Positions 9,807 through 18,907 are shown, numbered from the stretch's first letter. The stretch is DNA of 64,000 nucleotides from JABMQB01 sp964408795 (GCA_964408795.1 CAYPAW010000100.1:1-64000); one strand, 5' to 3'. Notes: a model not told the origin generated them from the letters alone. Numbers and translations are program-made.

Positions 9807-10139
9807 AAGAATGGACCCTCGAATAACCTCCTTCAGGGTTCTTCGTAAAGCCGATGCTTCGATTTCCAGTTCCCTGATCCGCTGCCGGAGTTCCTCCGTT
9901 TCCCTGTTCGCCTGACTCACAGGCTCTTCATACGGTAGTTGCTCCGCAATCTCCCGGAAAAAATTGTAGCCTAGTATTTCGGATAATGCAACCAGTTTCT
10001 GAACCTGAAGGGTGGGACGCTTTAACATGCCGTGAACCGACGACGGATTGGCTCCCAATTTGCGCGCCAATTCCGCCGGGCTCACATGCTTCTTCATCAT
10101 CTCCCTCTTGATAATCCTCAGGACCTCAATTTTCTCCAT
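9786..10139 (-). CDS. Small helix-turn-helix protein with C-terminal coiled coil
   Basis: A 117-residue protein with an XRE-like DNA-binding domain at about residues 17-62: SPAELARKLGANPSSVHGML looks like helices 2 and 3 of the fold, followed by LVALSEILGYNFF. Residues 77-105 are Glu/Arg/Leu-rich with heptad spacing (RETEELRQRIRELEIEASAL) and probably form a coiled coil for dimerisation. It is likely a small regulator of unknown target. Its 3' end overlaps tsaD convergently by 21 nt, and its upstream region is an extremely AT-rich stretch. A TAnnTTTG -7 candidate lies at the complement of 10199-10206, 60 nt before the ATG. Confidence 0.75.
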   Translation of the reverse strand: MEKIEVLRIIKREMMKKHVSPAELARKLGANPSSVHGMLKRPTLQVQKLVALSEILGYNFFREIAEQLPYEEPVSQANRETEELRQRIRELEIEASALRRTLKEVIRGSILSSDVRS

Positions 10140-10572
10140 CTATCTAAACTAACTCGAATTGATTGATGATTCAAAGATAAAAGAAAATTTGTATTAAACA
10201 AATATAAATTGGGGAAAAATAATTTATTATGAATAAAAAATAAATATAAGTCTGATATATAATACTATATAAATGATAAAAACCGATATAAGCATCTAAA
10301 AAACAAAATAAATAATGTAATATAAAGATATAAATAAGTATTATAGATACTAAAATTAATAAAAGAATAATAAAAATTAATTAAAAAAGAATAAAAATTT
10401 GTAAAAAGTGAATAATCCTTCACAAAGTCTTTATGGGGAAGTTGGGGTTTATAGCATATGCGAAGGGCGATGGGGTTTTATGGGATGGTTTTTTCAGGCT
10501 GTTTGGTATTGGGTGGATTGGTTGTCTGGCGGCAGGGGGTTTTTCCGTTTGAAACCGGGATGCATGGTGGGC
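10140..10572. other. AT-rich intergenic region, no gene seen
   Basis: By hand count, only about 40 of the 270 bases from 10141 to 10410 are G or C, far below the surrounding genes. The tract is full of A-runs and TATA/AAATAA steps without a clear repeat unit. Bases 10411-10572 are instead G/T-rich on the plus strand. A plus-strand frame at 10408-10689 runs into the oppositely oriented FRG gene and is not credible. Confidence 0.8.
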
Positions 10573-11379
10573 TTACCTTTTGGGTTGATAATGTCGTTTG
10601 AGCCATTTGGCGAGTCCGTCGAGGCCCGGGAAGAAAACCCGTTCTGTCAGGTTTGCCTGGTCGAGTTTATCGCGTACTTCCCATTTTAACTCTTTGGGAA
10701 TAATGATTCTCCGGTATCTGCCGGGATGCTTTTTCAGCCAGTCATCGAAGATAGTCACCGGATTCGACATGATGGAAAAGAGGGCAAACTGGTTGACGAT
10801 TCGGTCGTCAAGGGAGGGAGGTTCAAAAAAGATGGCCTGGTCTTTGCCGAATACTTCATCGAAATGGTGCAGCGAGGAGAAGTGGGTTTCGAGCATTTCC
10901 ACGGTGAAAGCGTTGCATTTTTCTATTTCCAGCAATCCCTGCAAAGGTTCCGGTGACAGTCGGTTCACTTTTACAAAATCTACCTGCCAGATCACCCCGT
11001 CGGTATCAAAATGTTCGGTGTTGGCTGTGGCAAAATGCATCGCCACGAAAGGCGAATAGGTCCAGTCGAGCAGGCGTGTGGGGAGTCCGTGATGTTGGGC
11101 CAATACCAGCGACCGCCACAGGGTGTAGGTTTGGTTGGGTTCTGTAGTACGGGCATATTTTTGGAAGTTGCGCAGTAGATGGTATTCCAGGTCGGGGTGC
11201 TTCCCGCAGTTTCGCAGAAAGCTGTTTTCAAGACGATAGGAACGGTCGGAAAGCCCCCGAAAAGCATAATCACTCCGGTAACGGCTGAGACCCGGCTTCC
11301 AGGAATCGGCATACACTTCCTCCAACAGTTGATTCCAGCTCTTTACGTGTATGTCATTTTGTGTTATGTTGCAGGGCAT
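10573..11379 (-). CDS. FRG-domain protein
   Basis: A 268-residue stand-alone FRG-domain protein. The domain is named for its conserved Phe-Arg-Gly, here FRGLSD at residues 40-45. A second signature, QHHGLPTRLLDW followed by SPFVAMHFA, begins near residue 98. The biochemical role of FRG domains is not established; they occur alone and in some toxin- or defence-associated proteins. The longer open frame begins at 11535, but the 52 extra residues look non-coding and include an unlikely Cys/Phe-rich stretch, so I take the ATG at 11379. It is divergent from rimO with 112 bp between them. No signal peptide is visible, so it should be cytoplasmic. Confidence 0.82.
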   Translation of the reverse strand: MPCNITQNDIHVKSWNQLLEEVYADSWKPGLSRYRSDYAFRGLSDRSYRLENSFLRNCGKHPDLEYHLLRNFQKYARTTEPNQTYTLWRSLVLAQHHGLPTRLLDWTYSPFVAMHFATANTEHFDTDGVIWQVDFVKVNRLSPEPLQGLLEIEKCNAFTVEMLETHFSSLHHFDEVFGKDQAIFFEPPSLDDRIVNQFALFSIMSNPVTIFDDWLKKHPGRYRRIIIPKELKWEVRDKLDQANLTERVFFPGLDGLAKWLKRHYQPKR

Positions 11380-11491
11380 GTGGTTTTGTTTTATTGGTTG
11401 CCGCTTTACGAAGGTAATAAAACAAAAGGGACAATCATAGACTGACTCATGAGAAATTGTTGTTTCTTTGCCTGCAGATTCATTGATCCGC

Positions 11492-12823
11492 ATGAAGAAA
11501 AAACGTGTGAATGTCATAACCCTGGGATGTTCCAAAAACCTGGTTGACTCAGAAGTGTTGCTCCATCAGTTGGAGAGAAGCCACTTCACGGTGTTTTTTG
11601 ATGCCAACGGGTACGATTTCGATGCCGTGGTCATCAATACCTGTGGTTTTATTCAGGATGCAAAACAGGAATCCATAGACATGATTCTGCAGTATGCGGA
11701 AGCCCGTGAAAAGGGTGAAATCAGGGAGCTGTATGTGATGGGATGCCTCTCGGAGCGGTATGGCAGGGAACTTCAGCAAGAGATTCCGGAAGTGGATCGT
11801 TATTTCGGGAAGTTTGATCTGAAAGCCCTGGTTGAGGCACTGAAAGCACATTATTCTCCGGAGGTTCTCTATCAACGGAAGCTGACCACTCCCCGTCATT
11901 ATGCCTATTTCAAAGTGGCTGAAGGGTGTAACCGGTCGTGTTCCTTTTGTGCCATTCCCCGGATGACCGGTTCGTATAAATCCAGGGATATGGAAAGTTT
12001 GGATCGCGAAGCCCGACACCTGGCAAAAAAAGGAGTCAGGGAGTTGTTGGTTATTGCCCAGGATCTTTCTTATTACGGCATCGACCGGTATGGCAGGAGC
12101 CGCCTGGTTGAATTGATCGAAGGGATTTCCGGAATTCCCGGCATCGAATGGATCAGGCTTCATTATTTGTATCCCCACCGTTTTCCTCTGTCTCTTCTGA
12201 GAACCATCCGCCAGAATCCCAAAGTCTGCCGCTACCTGGACCTGCCGTTGCAGCACATTGCAGATCCGGTCCTGAAACGCATGAAACGTCATATCACCGG
12301 AAAGCAAACCCGGGAGTTGATAGCCCGGATCCGGGACGAAATCCCCGGGATAGCCCTGCGTACCACACTCATGGTAGGGTTTCCCGGAGAAACGAAAGAT
12401 GATTTTGAACAACTCAAGGATTTTGTCCGGGAAGTACAATTCGATAAGCTGGGCGTTTTTACCTATTCCCATGAGGAAGGAACCGTAGCCTATGACCGTT
12501 ATGAAGACGATGTTCCTGACCCCATCAAACAGGAACGTGCCGGGGAGATTATGGCCCTTCAGCAACCCATCTCTGCCGCCCTTCAACAGAAAAAAACCGG
12601 AAGGAAAATGAAGGTCCTTATCGACCGGAAGGAAGGTTCCTACACCGTAGGACGTACGGAATATGATTCTCCGGAAGTGGATGGCGAGGTGTTTATCGCT
12701 TCACAAAATAAAATCCCGGTAGGGGAATTCTGTTGGGTAACCATAACCGAAGCAGAGGATTATGACTTGTATGCACGTCCTGCAGACGAAGAGGAACCGG
12801 TTGAAGGAAATAAAAAGCCGTAA
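11492..12823 (+). CDS. rimO: Ribosomal protein uS12 methylthiotransferase RimO
   Basis: RimO adds a methylthio group to the conserved Asp of ribosomal protein S12. The 443-residue product has the expected three parts. The N-terminal UPF0004 domain carries cluster cysteines 13, 51 and 85 (LGCSKN, NTCGF, MGCLS). The radical-SAM core has the CxxxCxxC motif GCNRSCSFC (Cys146, 150, 153). A C-terminal TRAM-like domain ends the protein. LGCSKNLVDSE separates RimO from its relative MiaB. The open frame starts eight codons earlier, but MKKKRVNVITLGC is the standard N-terminus, so 11492 is used. Confidence 0.96.
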   Translation: MKKKRVNVITLGCSKNLVDSEVLLHQLERSHFTVFFDANGYDFDAVVINTCGFIQDAKQESIDMILQYAEAREKGEIRELYVMGCLSERYGRELQQEIPEVDRYFGKFDLKALVEALKAHYSPEVLYQRKLTTPRHYAYFKVAEGCNRSCSFCAIPRMTGSYKSRDMESLDREARHLAKKGVRELLVIAQDLSYYGIDRYGRSRLVELIEGISGIPGIEWIRLHYLYPHRFPLSLLRTIRQNPKVCRYLDLPLQHIADPVLKRMKRHITGKQTRELIARIRDEIPGIALRTTLMVGFPGETKDDFEQLKDFVREVQFDKLGVFTYSHEEGTVAYDRYEDDVPDPIKQERAGEIMALQQPISAALQQKKTGRKMKVLIDRKEGSYTVGRTEYDSPEVDGEVFIASQNKIPVGEFCWVTITEAEDYDLYARPADEEEPVEGNKKP

Positions 12824-12858
12824 TCTTTTCCGTGCTGTCCGATCCTGCAGGAAATCTT

Positions 12859-13434
12859 TTATTTTCCTTTCCGCCATCGCCGGGTTTTCCTGATCGGGAA
12901 AATGCCTTTGTTTACATATTTTACATCTTCAACCGAGTAAAAGGCATTGGGATTGAATTCACGGATAATATTTTCTACCATAGGAACATCCGTTCTTTTG
13001 AGTACCGTATAAATAATGCTCACATTTTCAGAACCTCCCTGTGCTTTCAGGTGGGTTATTCCATATCCCGATTCCTTAAGAACCGCAATCAGAGTGGATG
13101 CTTCCTTGCGGGTTACAATTTGAATGCGGACGATCCCTACCGCAAGTCTTTCTTCGATTTTTAACCCAACATAATTTCCCATGGCAAAACCGGCCGCATA
13201 CGAGATGAAGCAAACCCAGTTATCCATGTTCTCAAAAATCCTTGAAATGGCCAACAGCCATATAAAGACTTCGAAGAATCCCAGAATAGGAGCCAGAACT
13301 TTTTGTCCCTTGGAAAGCATTACGATCCGGACGGTTCCAATGCTGACATCCAAAATACGGGAAAGAAAAATTAATAAGGGAAGGATCAGGTAGGTAAATA
13401 GTCCACTGTCATAAAAAGTATCCAGCAATATCAT
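12859..13434 (-). CDS. UPF0316 / DUF2179 membrane protein
   Basis: A 191-residue protein with three hydrophobic helices in the first 90 residues (ILPLLIFLSRILDVSIGTVR, then FFEVFIWLLAISRI, then an aromatic-Gly helix) followed by a soluble DUF2179 domain from about 100. SRILDVSIGTVRIV is characteristic of UPF0316 proteins such as B. subtilis YebE. The family is membrane-bound and its molecular role is unknown; the soluble domain resembles ligand-sensing domains. It is the last gene of a minus-strand run after the TlpA-like gene, with a gap of about 40 nt. It converges with rimO, leaving only 35 nt between the two stops. Confidence 0.85.
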   Translation of the reverse strand: MILLDTFYDSGLFTYLILPLLIFLSRILDVSIGTVRIVMLSKGQKVLAPILGFFEVFIWLLAISRIFENMDNWVCFISYAAGFAMGNYVGLKIEERLAVGIVRIQIVTRKEASTLIAVLKESGYGITHLKAQGGSENVSIIYTVLKRTDVPMVENIIREFNPNAFYSVEDVKYVNKGIFPIRKTRRWRKGK

Positions 13435-13476
13435 GACGATTGTTTTAAAAGTGTAAAATGATCAGAACAGAGTAGC

Positions 13477-13986
13477 TTACGGGTCAAGCAGATCCGCAAG
13501 GATTGCTTTTAATTTTGCAAACTCTTCTTCTGAATAACCGATGGAGGCATATACAATGGTTCCCTTTTTATCGATAACAAAATTCCGGGGTATATTCTGT
13601 TTGGCAAATTTCGAAAAGAGGGTGCGTTCTACATCAGGATAAAACGGCATGGTGTAGTTGTTTTCATTTTTAAAACGGGTTACGGTTTGCCGGTCTTCTT
13701 CCCGACCAAAGATCAGGAGTTCAAAATCATCCCTGTTTTGGTATTTCTCAAAAATCTCCTCCTGCAGGTGAGGAAGTTCCAATCTGCAGGGGCCACACCA
13801 GGTTGCAAAGAAGTTGATCAGCACGACTTTCCCTTGCAGGGAAGAAAAATTCTTGATCTCTCCGTTTCCTGTGTCAAACGTGAAATCAGGCGCTTTCTCC
13901 CCGGTTCTCACCAGGGTATAGGCATCCTGCGAAAAAACGGAAATGCTTACCCATAAACAAAGCAGGACCATGGTTGTTTTTGTCAT
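13477..13986 (-). CDS. TlpA-family thiol-disulfide oxidoreductase, periplasmic
   Basis: A 169-residue thioredoxin-fold protein with a cleavable signal peptide (MVLLCLWVSISVFSQ, probable cleavage near residue 20). The redox motif WCGPC has its cysteines at 64 and 67, inside LINFFATWCGPC. A cis-proline segment follows, QNIPRNFVIDKKG. TlpA/ResA proteins reduce or isomerise disulfides of exported proteins in the periplasm. The specific partner cannot be read from the sequence. The gene starts 9 nt after the stop of purC on the same strand, so it is probably co-transcribed with it, although the functions are unrelated. Confidence 0.9.
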   Translation of the reverse strand: MTKTTMVLLCLWVSISVFSQDAYTLVRTGEKAPDFTFDTGNGEIKNFSSLQGKVVLINFFATWCGPCRLELPHLQEEIFEKYQNRDDFELLIFGREEDRQTVTRFKNENNYTMPFYPDVERTLFSKFAKQNIPRNFVIDKKGTIVYASIGYSEEEFAKLKAILADLLDP

Positions 13987-13995
13987 CCCGGAAGG

Positions 13996-14940
13996 TTAAT
14001 AGAGAAAGTTCATAACATTTTGCTCAATTCTTTGTTCCATTTTGGAGATTTCTGATTTCCGGAAGGATTCACCTGTAATTTTTTCGTACAGTTCGATATA
14101 CCTTTCGGATACAGAACGAACGAACGTTTCATCCATGGGGGGAATTTTCTGACCTTCTTTTCCCTGGAATCCGTTTTCGATCAACCACTGTCTTACAAAC
14201 TCTTTGGACAGTTGTTTTTGTTTTTCGCCTTTTTCCTGTCGTTGTTCATATCCGCTGGCGTAGAAGTAGCGGGATGAATCGGGGGTATGGATTTCATCGA
14301 TCAGATAAATGGTTCCGTTTTTTTTCCCGAATTCATATTTTGTATCTACCAGGATCAATCCTTTTTCGGCAGCCATTTGCGTTCCGCGCCGGAATAATCG
14401 GCGGGTATAATTTTCAAGTTGTTCATACTCTTCACGGGAAACCAGCCCGGAGGCGAGAATCTCTTCGCGGGAGATGTCCTGATCGTGCCCTTCTTCAGCT
14501 TTGGTCGTAGGCGTTAGGATGGGTTCGTCAAATTTTTGGTTTTCAATCATTCCTTCCGGCAGGGGGACTCCGCACAATTCCCTTTTCCCGTCACGGTAGG
14601 TACGCCACGCATGGCCGGCCAGGTATCCCCGGATGACCATCTCTACTTTGTAGGGCTGACAGAAGTGCCCGATCGTAACATTGGGATCCGGAGAGGCTAT
14701 TTTCCAGTTGGGAACCATCTCCTGTGTGGCATCCAGAAATTTCGAGGCAATCTGGTTTAAAACCTGCCCTTTGTAGGGAATTCCCTCGGGAAGTACGACA
14801 TCAAAGGCTGAAATGCGGTCGGTGGCAATCATGACCAGAAATTCATCATTGATATTGTATACATCCCGTACTTTTCCGTGATATACCCCCTTCTGCCCCG
14901 GAAAATTATACGATGTTCTTGTTAATACGTTGCTTTTCAT
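13996..14940 (-). CDS. purC: Phosphoribosylaminoimidazole-succinocarboxamide synthase (SAICAR synthase)
   Basis: PurC joins aspartate to CAIR with ATP, the step of purine synthesis that forms SAICAR. The 314-residue length is typical of the longer eukaryote-like/Bacteroidetes form. Signatures are GKVRDVY for ATP binding, IATDRISAFDV, VEMVIRGYLAGHAWR, and the C-terminal half with GLILVDTKYEFG and LIDEIHTPDSSR. It follows the PhoH gene in the same orientation after a 224-bp gap, a neighbour pair I associate with Bacteroidetes genomes. Confidence 0.97.
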   Translation of the reverse strand: MKSNVLTRTSYNFPGQKGVYHGKVRDVYNINDEFLVMIATDRISAFDVVLPEGIPYKGQVLNQIASKFLDATQEMVPNWKIASPDPNVTIGHFCQPYKVEMVIRGYLAGHAWRTYRDGKRELCGVPLPEGMIENQKFDEPILTPTTKAEEGHDQDISREEILASGLVSREEYEQLENYTRRLFRRGTQMAAEKGLILVDTKYEFGKKNGTIYLIDEIHTPDSSRYFYASGYEQRQEKGEKQKQLSKEFVRQWLIENGFQGKEGQKIPPMDETFVRSVSERYIELYEKITGESFRKSEISKMEQRIEQNVMNFLY

Positions 14941-15164
14941 GAGATTATAATTGATGATTTTTAGTGGTGAAAAATGAAACCCGCTCCTGGAAAAATTCTG
15001 CTGTGTGTGATTTTTTTCTCATGGCTCGTTTCGTCTTTTTTTTGTTTACGGTGAAATTTCGTTTTTTTCTATTTGCAATGATCGCTCTCTTCCTTTTACA
15101 AGAATAACTGCTTTCCGGCAATGATTGTTCTCCTGTTGCGAAAAAAATACCGGAAATATGTTTT

Positions 15165-16232
15165 TTAGTTTGCCTTTGGCTGGTTTTTATCCAATTTCTT
15201 ATTCTTTTCTTTGTCTTTTTCTTCGTAAAACCGGTTGTAAGCATTCACGATATCGCGGACGAGTTTATGGCGGACAATATCTTTTTCATTGAATTCAATC
15301 ATTGAAATTCCGTCGATCCGGTTAAGGATTTTCATGGCCTGCACCAATCCTGACATATTTCGGTTAGGCAGGTCAATTTGGGTTATATCGCCGTTGACGA
15401 TAAATTTTGCATTGGGTCCCATTCTGGTAAGAAACATTTTGATCTGGTTGAGGGTGGTGTTTTGAGCTTCATCCAGGATTACGAACGCGTCGCTCAGGGT
15501 TCGTCCTCTCATGAAAGCCAGGGGAGCAATCTGTATGGTTCCTTCCTTCAGGAATTCTTCCAGTTTCTTGAAAGGGATCATATCCATCAGGGCATCGTAG
15601 AGCGGTTGGAGGTAAGGGTCGATTTTTTCTTTCAGGTCGCCCGGGAGAAATCCCAGTCGTTCCCCGGCCTCCACAGCCGGGCGACTCAGTATGATCCGTC
15701 GAATGGCTCTGTTTTTTAAGGCTCTCACAGCCAGGGCTATGGCAGTATAGGTTTTCCCTGTCCCGGCCGGACCAATGGCAAACAATAGGTCATTCTTCCC
15801 GCATGCATCAACCAGAATACGCTGGTTGGGGGTGCGGGCTCGGATGGGTTTTCCGTTGTTGCCATACACCAAAATATCGTTCTCATCAGAAAAGCCGTTT
15901 CCCGGGATAACCGTATCGTCGACCATGAGCTGACGGATGACCTCCGAAGGAAGCCTGTTAAACTGATAATAGTAATCCAAAAGGAAACTGAATTTCTTCT
16001 CAAAAAGGCGTAACTCATTCTTTTCTCCCTGGATATAGAGGCTGTTTCCTCTGGCTACTATGTTGATTTTCGGGAAATAGGATTTTATCAGATCGATTTT
16101 GGTGTTGTTCACACCAAAAAATTCAAGTGGATCAATCCCTTCCAGTAGTATCTGTTTTTCCAAATTTGCTCCTTCTAAATGGGTATTTTCATTCTGGTTC
16201 AAAAATACGAAATAATTTCTAGTTGGTTTCAT
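15165..16232 (-). CDS. PhoH-family ATPase (YbeZ-like)
   Basis: A 355-residue cytoplasmic P-loop ATPase. The N-terminal 120 residues resemble the KH-like domain of YbeZ proteins. The ATPase core has Walker A GPAGTGKT (154-161), SRPAVEAGERLGFLPGD, and Walker B AFVILDEAQN with the glutamine used by helicase-like PhoH proteins, followed by NGDITQIDLP. YbeZ works with the endoribonuclease YbeY in ribosome quality control and rRNA processing; YbeY is not in this window. The C-terminus is Lys-rich (EKDKEKNKKLDKNQ). The ATG at 16232 gives a normal N-terminus. It is divergent from mazG. Confidence 0.93.
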   Translation of the reverse strand: MKPTRNYFVFLNQNENTHLEGANLEKQILLEGIDPLEFFGVNNTKIDLIKSYFPKINIVARGNSLYIQGEKNELRLFEKKFSFLLDYYYQFNRLPSEVIRQLMVDDTVIPGNGFSDENDILVYGNNGKPIRARTPNQRILVDACGKNDLLFAIGPAGTGKTYTAIALAVRALKNRAIRRIILSRPAVEAGERLGFLPGDLKEKIDPYLQPLYDALMDMIPFKKLEEFLKEGTIQIAPLAFMRGRTLSDAFVILDEAQNTTLNQIKMFLTRMGPNAKFIVNGDITQIDLPNRNMSGLVQAMKILNRIDGISMIEFNEKDIVRHKLVRDIVNAYNRFYEEKDKEKNKKLDKNQPKAN

Positions 16233-16375
16233 TGCTTTGCACGTTGAAAAGGAGATCGGCTACTGCGCGCTTCTGGATGATCCTGTTTTATGGTATCGCT
16301 CTTTTGGCTACCTTTGCGGAGTAGGGTCGATCGTTCCAACGATTGCCTTGCGTATGCAATCATAAAAGGAATCAA

Positions 16376-17152
16376 ATGGATAAAAAATTGGAAGCTTTCA
16401 GACGGTTGCTGGAGATCATGGATGAATTGCGTGAGAAATGTCCATGGGATAAAAAGCAGACTTTTGAATCGTTGCGAAGGCTCACCATCGAGGAGACTTA
16501 TGAGTTGGGCGATGCCATTCTTCAGGGAGATCTCCGTGGAATCAGAAAGGAACTTGGCGATTTGATGCTTCACATTGTTTTTTATGCAAAGATCGCTTCC
16601 GAGCAGGGAGGCTTTGATATGGGCGATGTCCTGGAAGGAATCAGTGAAAAACTGATCTACCGGCATCCCCACATTTTCAGCGATGTGAAAGTTGCCGATG
16701 ACCGTGAAGTCATGGAAAACTGGGAAGCGTTAAAGTTAAAGGAAAAGGGGGGAAACCGTAAGGTGCTCGAAGGAGTGCCCGTGTCGTTACCCGCCCTGGT
16801 TAAGGCCAATAGAATTCAGGAAAAAACCAGCGGAATAGGCTTCGACTGGGAACACCGGGAACAGGTGTGGACAAAGGTCAAAGAGGAGATCAGCGAATTG
16901 GAAAAAGAAATGGAAAATAGGGATCCCCAACGGATCGAAGCTGAATTCGGAGATCTTTTTTTTGCAATGGTCAATGCAGCACGGCTCTATGGAATAGATC
17001 CGGAAGCGGCCCTGGAACGTACCAATCTGAAATTTACAGAACGTTTCAACTACCTTGAAAAGAAAACACTCCTCAAAGGAAAAAAATTGAAAAATATGTC
17101 TCTCGCTGAAATGGACCAAATATGGGAAGAAGCGAAAAAAAAGGAAAAGTGA
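16376..17152 (+). CDS. mazG: Nucleoside triphosphate pyrophosphohydrolase MazG
   Basis: MazG hydrolyses NTPs and dNTPs to monophosphates and clears damaged nucleotides. The 258-residue product has the usual two MazG domains. The first carries CPWDKKQTFESL and the metal-binding ExxE/ExxD helix pair (EETYELGDAI, then ELGDLMLH). The second carries EEISELEKEM and EFGDLFFAMVN. The frame opens 11 codons earlier, but the ATG at 16376 has an AAAGGA seven nt upstream and gives the family N-terminus. The last codons (Lys/Glu-rich) and the stop run directly into the GGAACCA repeat, so the C-terminal tail may be repeat-derived. Confidence 0.95.
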   Translation: MDKKLEAFRRLLEIMDELREKCPWDKKQTFESLRRLTIEETYELGDAILQGDLRGIRKELGDLMLHIVFYAKIASEQGGFDMGDVLEGISEKLIYRHPHIFSDVKVADDREVMENWEALKLKEKGGNRKVLEGVPVSLPALVKANRIQEKTSGIGFDWEHREQVWTKVKEEISELEKEMENRDPQRIEAEFGDLFFAMVNAARLYGIDPEAALERTNLKFTERFNYLEKKTLLKGKKLKNMSLAEMDQIWEEAKKKEK

Positions 17153-17290
17153 AAAAGTGAAGAACCAGGAACCAAGAACCAGGAACCAGGAACCAGGAAA
17201 AGTGATAAGGTGAAAGAGTGGAAAGGTGGAAAAGGGAAAGAACCAGGAACCAGGAAAAGGGATAAGGTGGAAAAGTGAAAAGATGAGCCG
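17153..17290. repeat. Low-complexity AACCAGGAACC tandem repeat, inverted relative to 215-415
   Basis: Imperfect copies of GAACCAGGAACCA(A/G) and AAGGTGAAA units follow the mazG stop. Positions 17197-17252 are a perfect 56-bp reverse-complement match of 335-390. The remaining bases to 17374 show nothing beyond the end of the repeat and the leader of the next gene. Confidence 0.88.
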
Positions 17291-17374
17291 GCACCCTGGG
17301 AAAAATATCCAGGGCATTGATAGCGTGCATTGTTTGAAAATCAGTAGTTTTGATCATTCCTAAAGATTGGCTCA

Positions 17375-18907
17375 ATGGTTAAGATTGAAAAAGTTGAATT
17401 ACGGAATCTGCAGATCAGTGATTACCGGGAATTAAAAAATTCCATGATCCGTGCCTATTCCAACCTGGAAGGCATGTTTTGGAAAGAACACCATATCCGG
17501 ACCTTGTTAAAGAAATTTCCGGAAGGACAGGTTTGTATATTGGTTAACGGGAAGGTGGTCGGCAGCGCTTTATCCATCATCGTGGATTACGAAAAGTTCA
17601 GTGAAGGACATACTTTTCTGGATATTACAGACGATTACAAATTCAATACCCACACCCCTGAAGGAAATGTACTCTACGGAATTGAGGTTTTTATCCATCC
17701 GGAATACCGGGGACATCGGTTGGGAAGAAGGTTGTATGATTTCAGAAAAGAATTGTGTGAAAAGCTAAACCTCGAGGGGGTTGTATTTGGTGGAAGGATG
17801 CCAAATTACGCCCATTATTCCAAAGATTTTACGCCCAAGGAATATATCCGCAAAGTAAAAACCCGGGAGATTCATGATCCGGTACTGAGTTTTCAGCTTT
17901 CCAACGATTTTCATGTGAAGAAAGTATTGGAAAATTACCTGCCGGGAGATACCGAATCGAAAGAGTATGCGGTTTTGCTGGAGTGGGATAATATTTACTA
18001 CACAAGGCCCAGGCCGGTTGTGAAGCAAATCAAATCGGAAGTGAGAATGGGACTGGTACAGTGGCAGATGCGCCCATACAAAACCATAGAAGATGTGGTG
18101 GAGCAGATTGAATTTTTTGTGGATGCCGTGTCAGGATACCGGTCGGATTTTGTGCTTTTTCCGGAGTTTTTCAATGCTCCTTTGATGGCCCAATACAATC
18201 ATCTGTCTGAAGCAGAGGCCATTCGTGAGTTGGCTAAAACAACACTTCCCTTGCTTGACCGGTTTGTGGAACTGGCTATTTCCTACAATATCAACATTCT
18301 TACAGGCAGTATGCCGCTGGTGGAGGAGGATACCCTCTACAATGTGGGGTATCTGTGCAAACGAAACGGAGCGTATGAACCGTATATCAAACTTCATGTA
18401 ACTCCCGATGAATCGAAAATATGGGGTATGAAAGGAGGTTCGGTTTTGAAAGCTTATGATACCGATTGCGGAAAAATTGGCGTTTTAATCTGTTACGATG
18501 TGGAATTTCCGGAACTGGGGCGGATACTGGCAGATCAGGGGATGGATATTCTGTTTGTACCGTTTCTTACCGACACCCAGAATAGATACTCCAGGGTCCG
18601 GTATTGTGCCCAGGCACGAGCCATTGAAAACGAATGTTATGTAGCGATAGCCGGATCGGTGGGGAATCTGCCAAAAGTGAAAAATATGGATATTCAGTTT
18701 GCCCAATCCATGGTTTTCTCCCCCTGTGATTTTGCTTTTCCAACAAACGGGATCAAAGCAGAAGCGACTCCAAACACGGAAATGATCCTCATTGCGGATA
18801 TTGATCTGAGCCTTCTGAAGGAATTGCACAATTATGGAAGTGTGAGGAATCTGAAAGACAGACGGAAAGACTTGTATGAAGTTTGCCTGAAAAATGCAAT
18901 ATCCTGA
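17375..18907 (+). CDS. Bifunctional GNAT acetyltransferase / carbon-nitrogen hydrolase
   Basis: A 510-residue fusion. Residues 1-205 form a GNAT acyltransferase, with the acetyl-CoA loop in HPEYRGHRLGRRLYD (109-123). Residues 220-495 form a nitrilase-superfamily amidase with the full triad: Glu264 in FPEFF, Lys339 in YIKLH and Cys373 in LICYDVEFPE. Such fusions are widespread in bacteria, but their substrate is not established. A decarboxylase of arginine type starts 125 bp downstream, followed by a deoxyhypusine-synthase homologue. That makes a polyamine or acylated polyamine substrate plausible; the nitrilase branch also includes N-carbamoylputrescine amidase. The substrate idea is inference from neighbours only. 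Confidence 0.9.
   Translation: MVKIEKVELRNLQISDYRELKNSMIRAYSNLEGMFWKEHHIRTLLKKFPEGQVCILVNGKVVGSALSIIVDYEKFSEGHTFLDITDDYKFNTHTPEGNVLYGIEVFIHPEYRGHRLGRRLYDFRKELCEKLNLEGVVFGGRMPNYAHYSKDFTPKEYIRKVKTREIHDPVLSFQLSNDFHVKKVLENYLPGDTESKEYAVLLEWDNIYYTRPRPVVKQIKSEVRMGLVQWQMRPYKTIEDVVEQIEFFVDAVSGYRSDFVLFPEFFNAPLMAQYNHLSEAEAIRELAKTTLPLLDRFVELAISYNINILTGSMPLVEEDTLYNVGYLCKRNGAYEPYIKLHVTPDESKIWGMKGGSVLKAYDTDCGKIGVLICYDVEFPELGRILADQGMDILFVPFLTDTQNRYSRVRYCAQARAIENECYVAIAGSVGNLPKVKNMDIQFAQSMVFSPCDFAFPTNGIKAEATPNTEMILIADIDLSLLKELHNYGSVRNLKDRRKDLYEVCLKNAIS

Noticed and set aside
10408..10689. 93-codon plus-strand frame
   Set aside because: It runs into the oppositely oriented FRG gene, has a Trp/Gly-rich unnatural composition and no family features.
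11549..12586. 345-codon minus-strand frame opposite rimO
   Set aside because: It lies wholly antisense to a clearly recognised gene and shows no domain; a shadow of codon bias.
14945..15244. 99-codon minus-strand frame between purC and the PhoH gene
   Set aside because: Overlaps the PhoH gene end in another frame and is a Lys/Arg/Thr-rich low-complexity peptide.
16229..16672. 147-codon minus-strand frame opposite the mazG start
   Set aside because: Antisense to the conserved first MazG domain; no recognisable motif.
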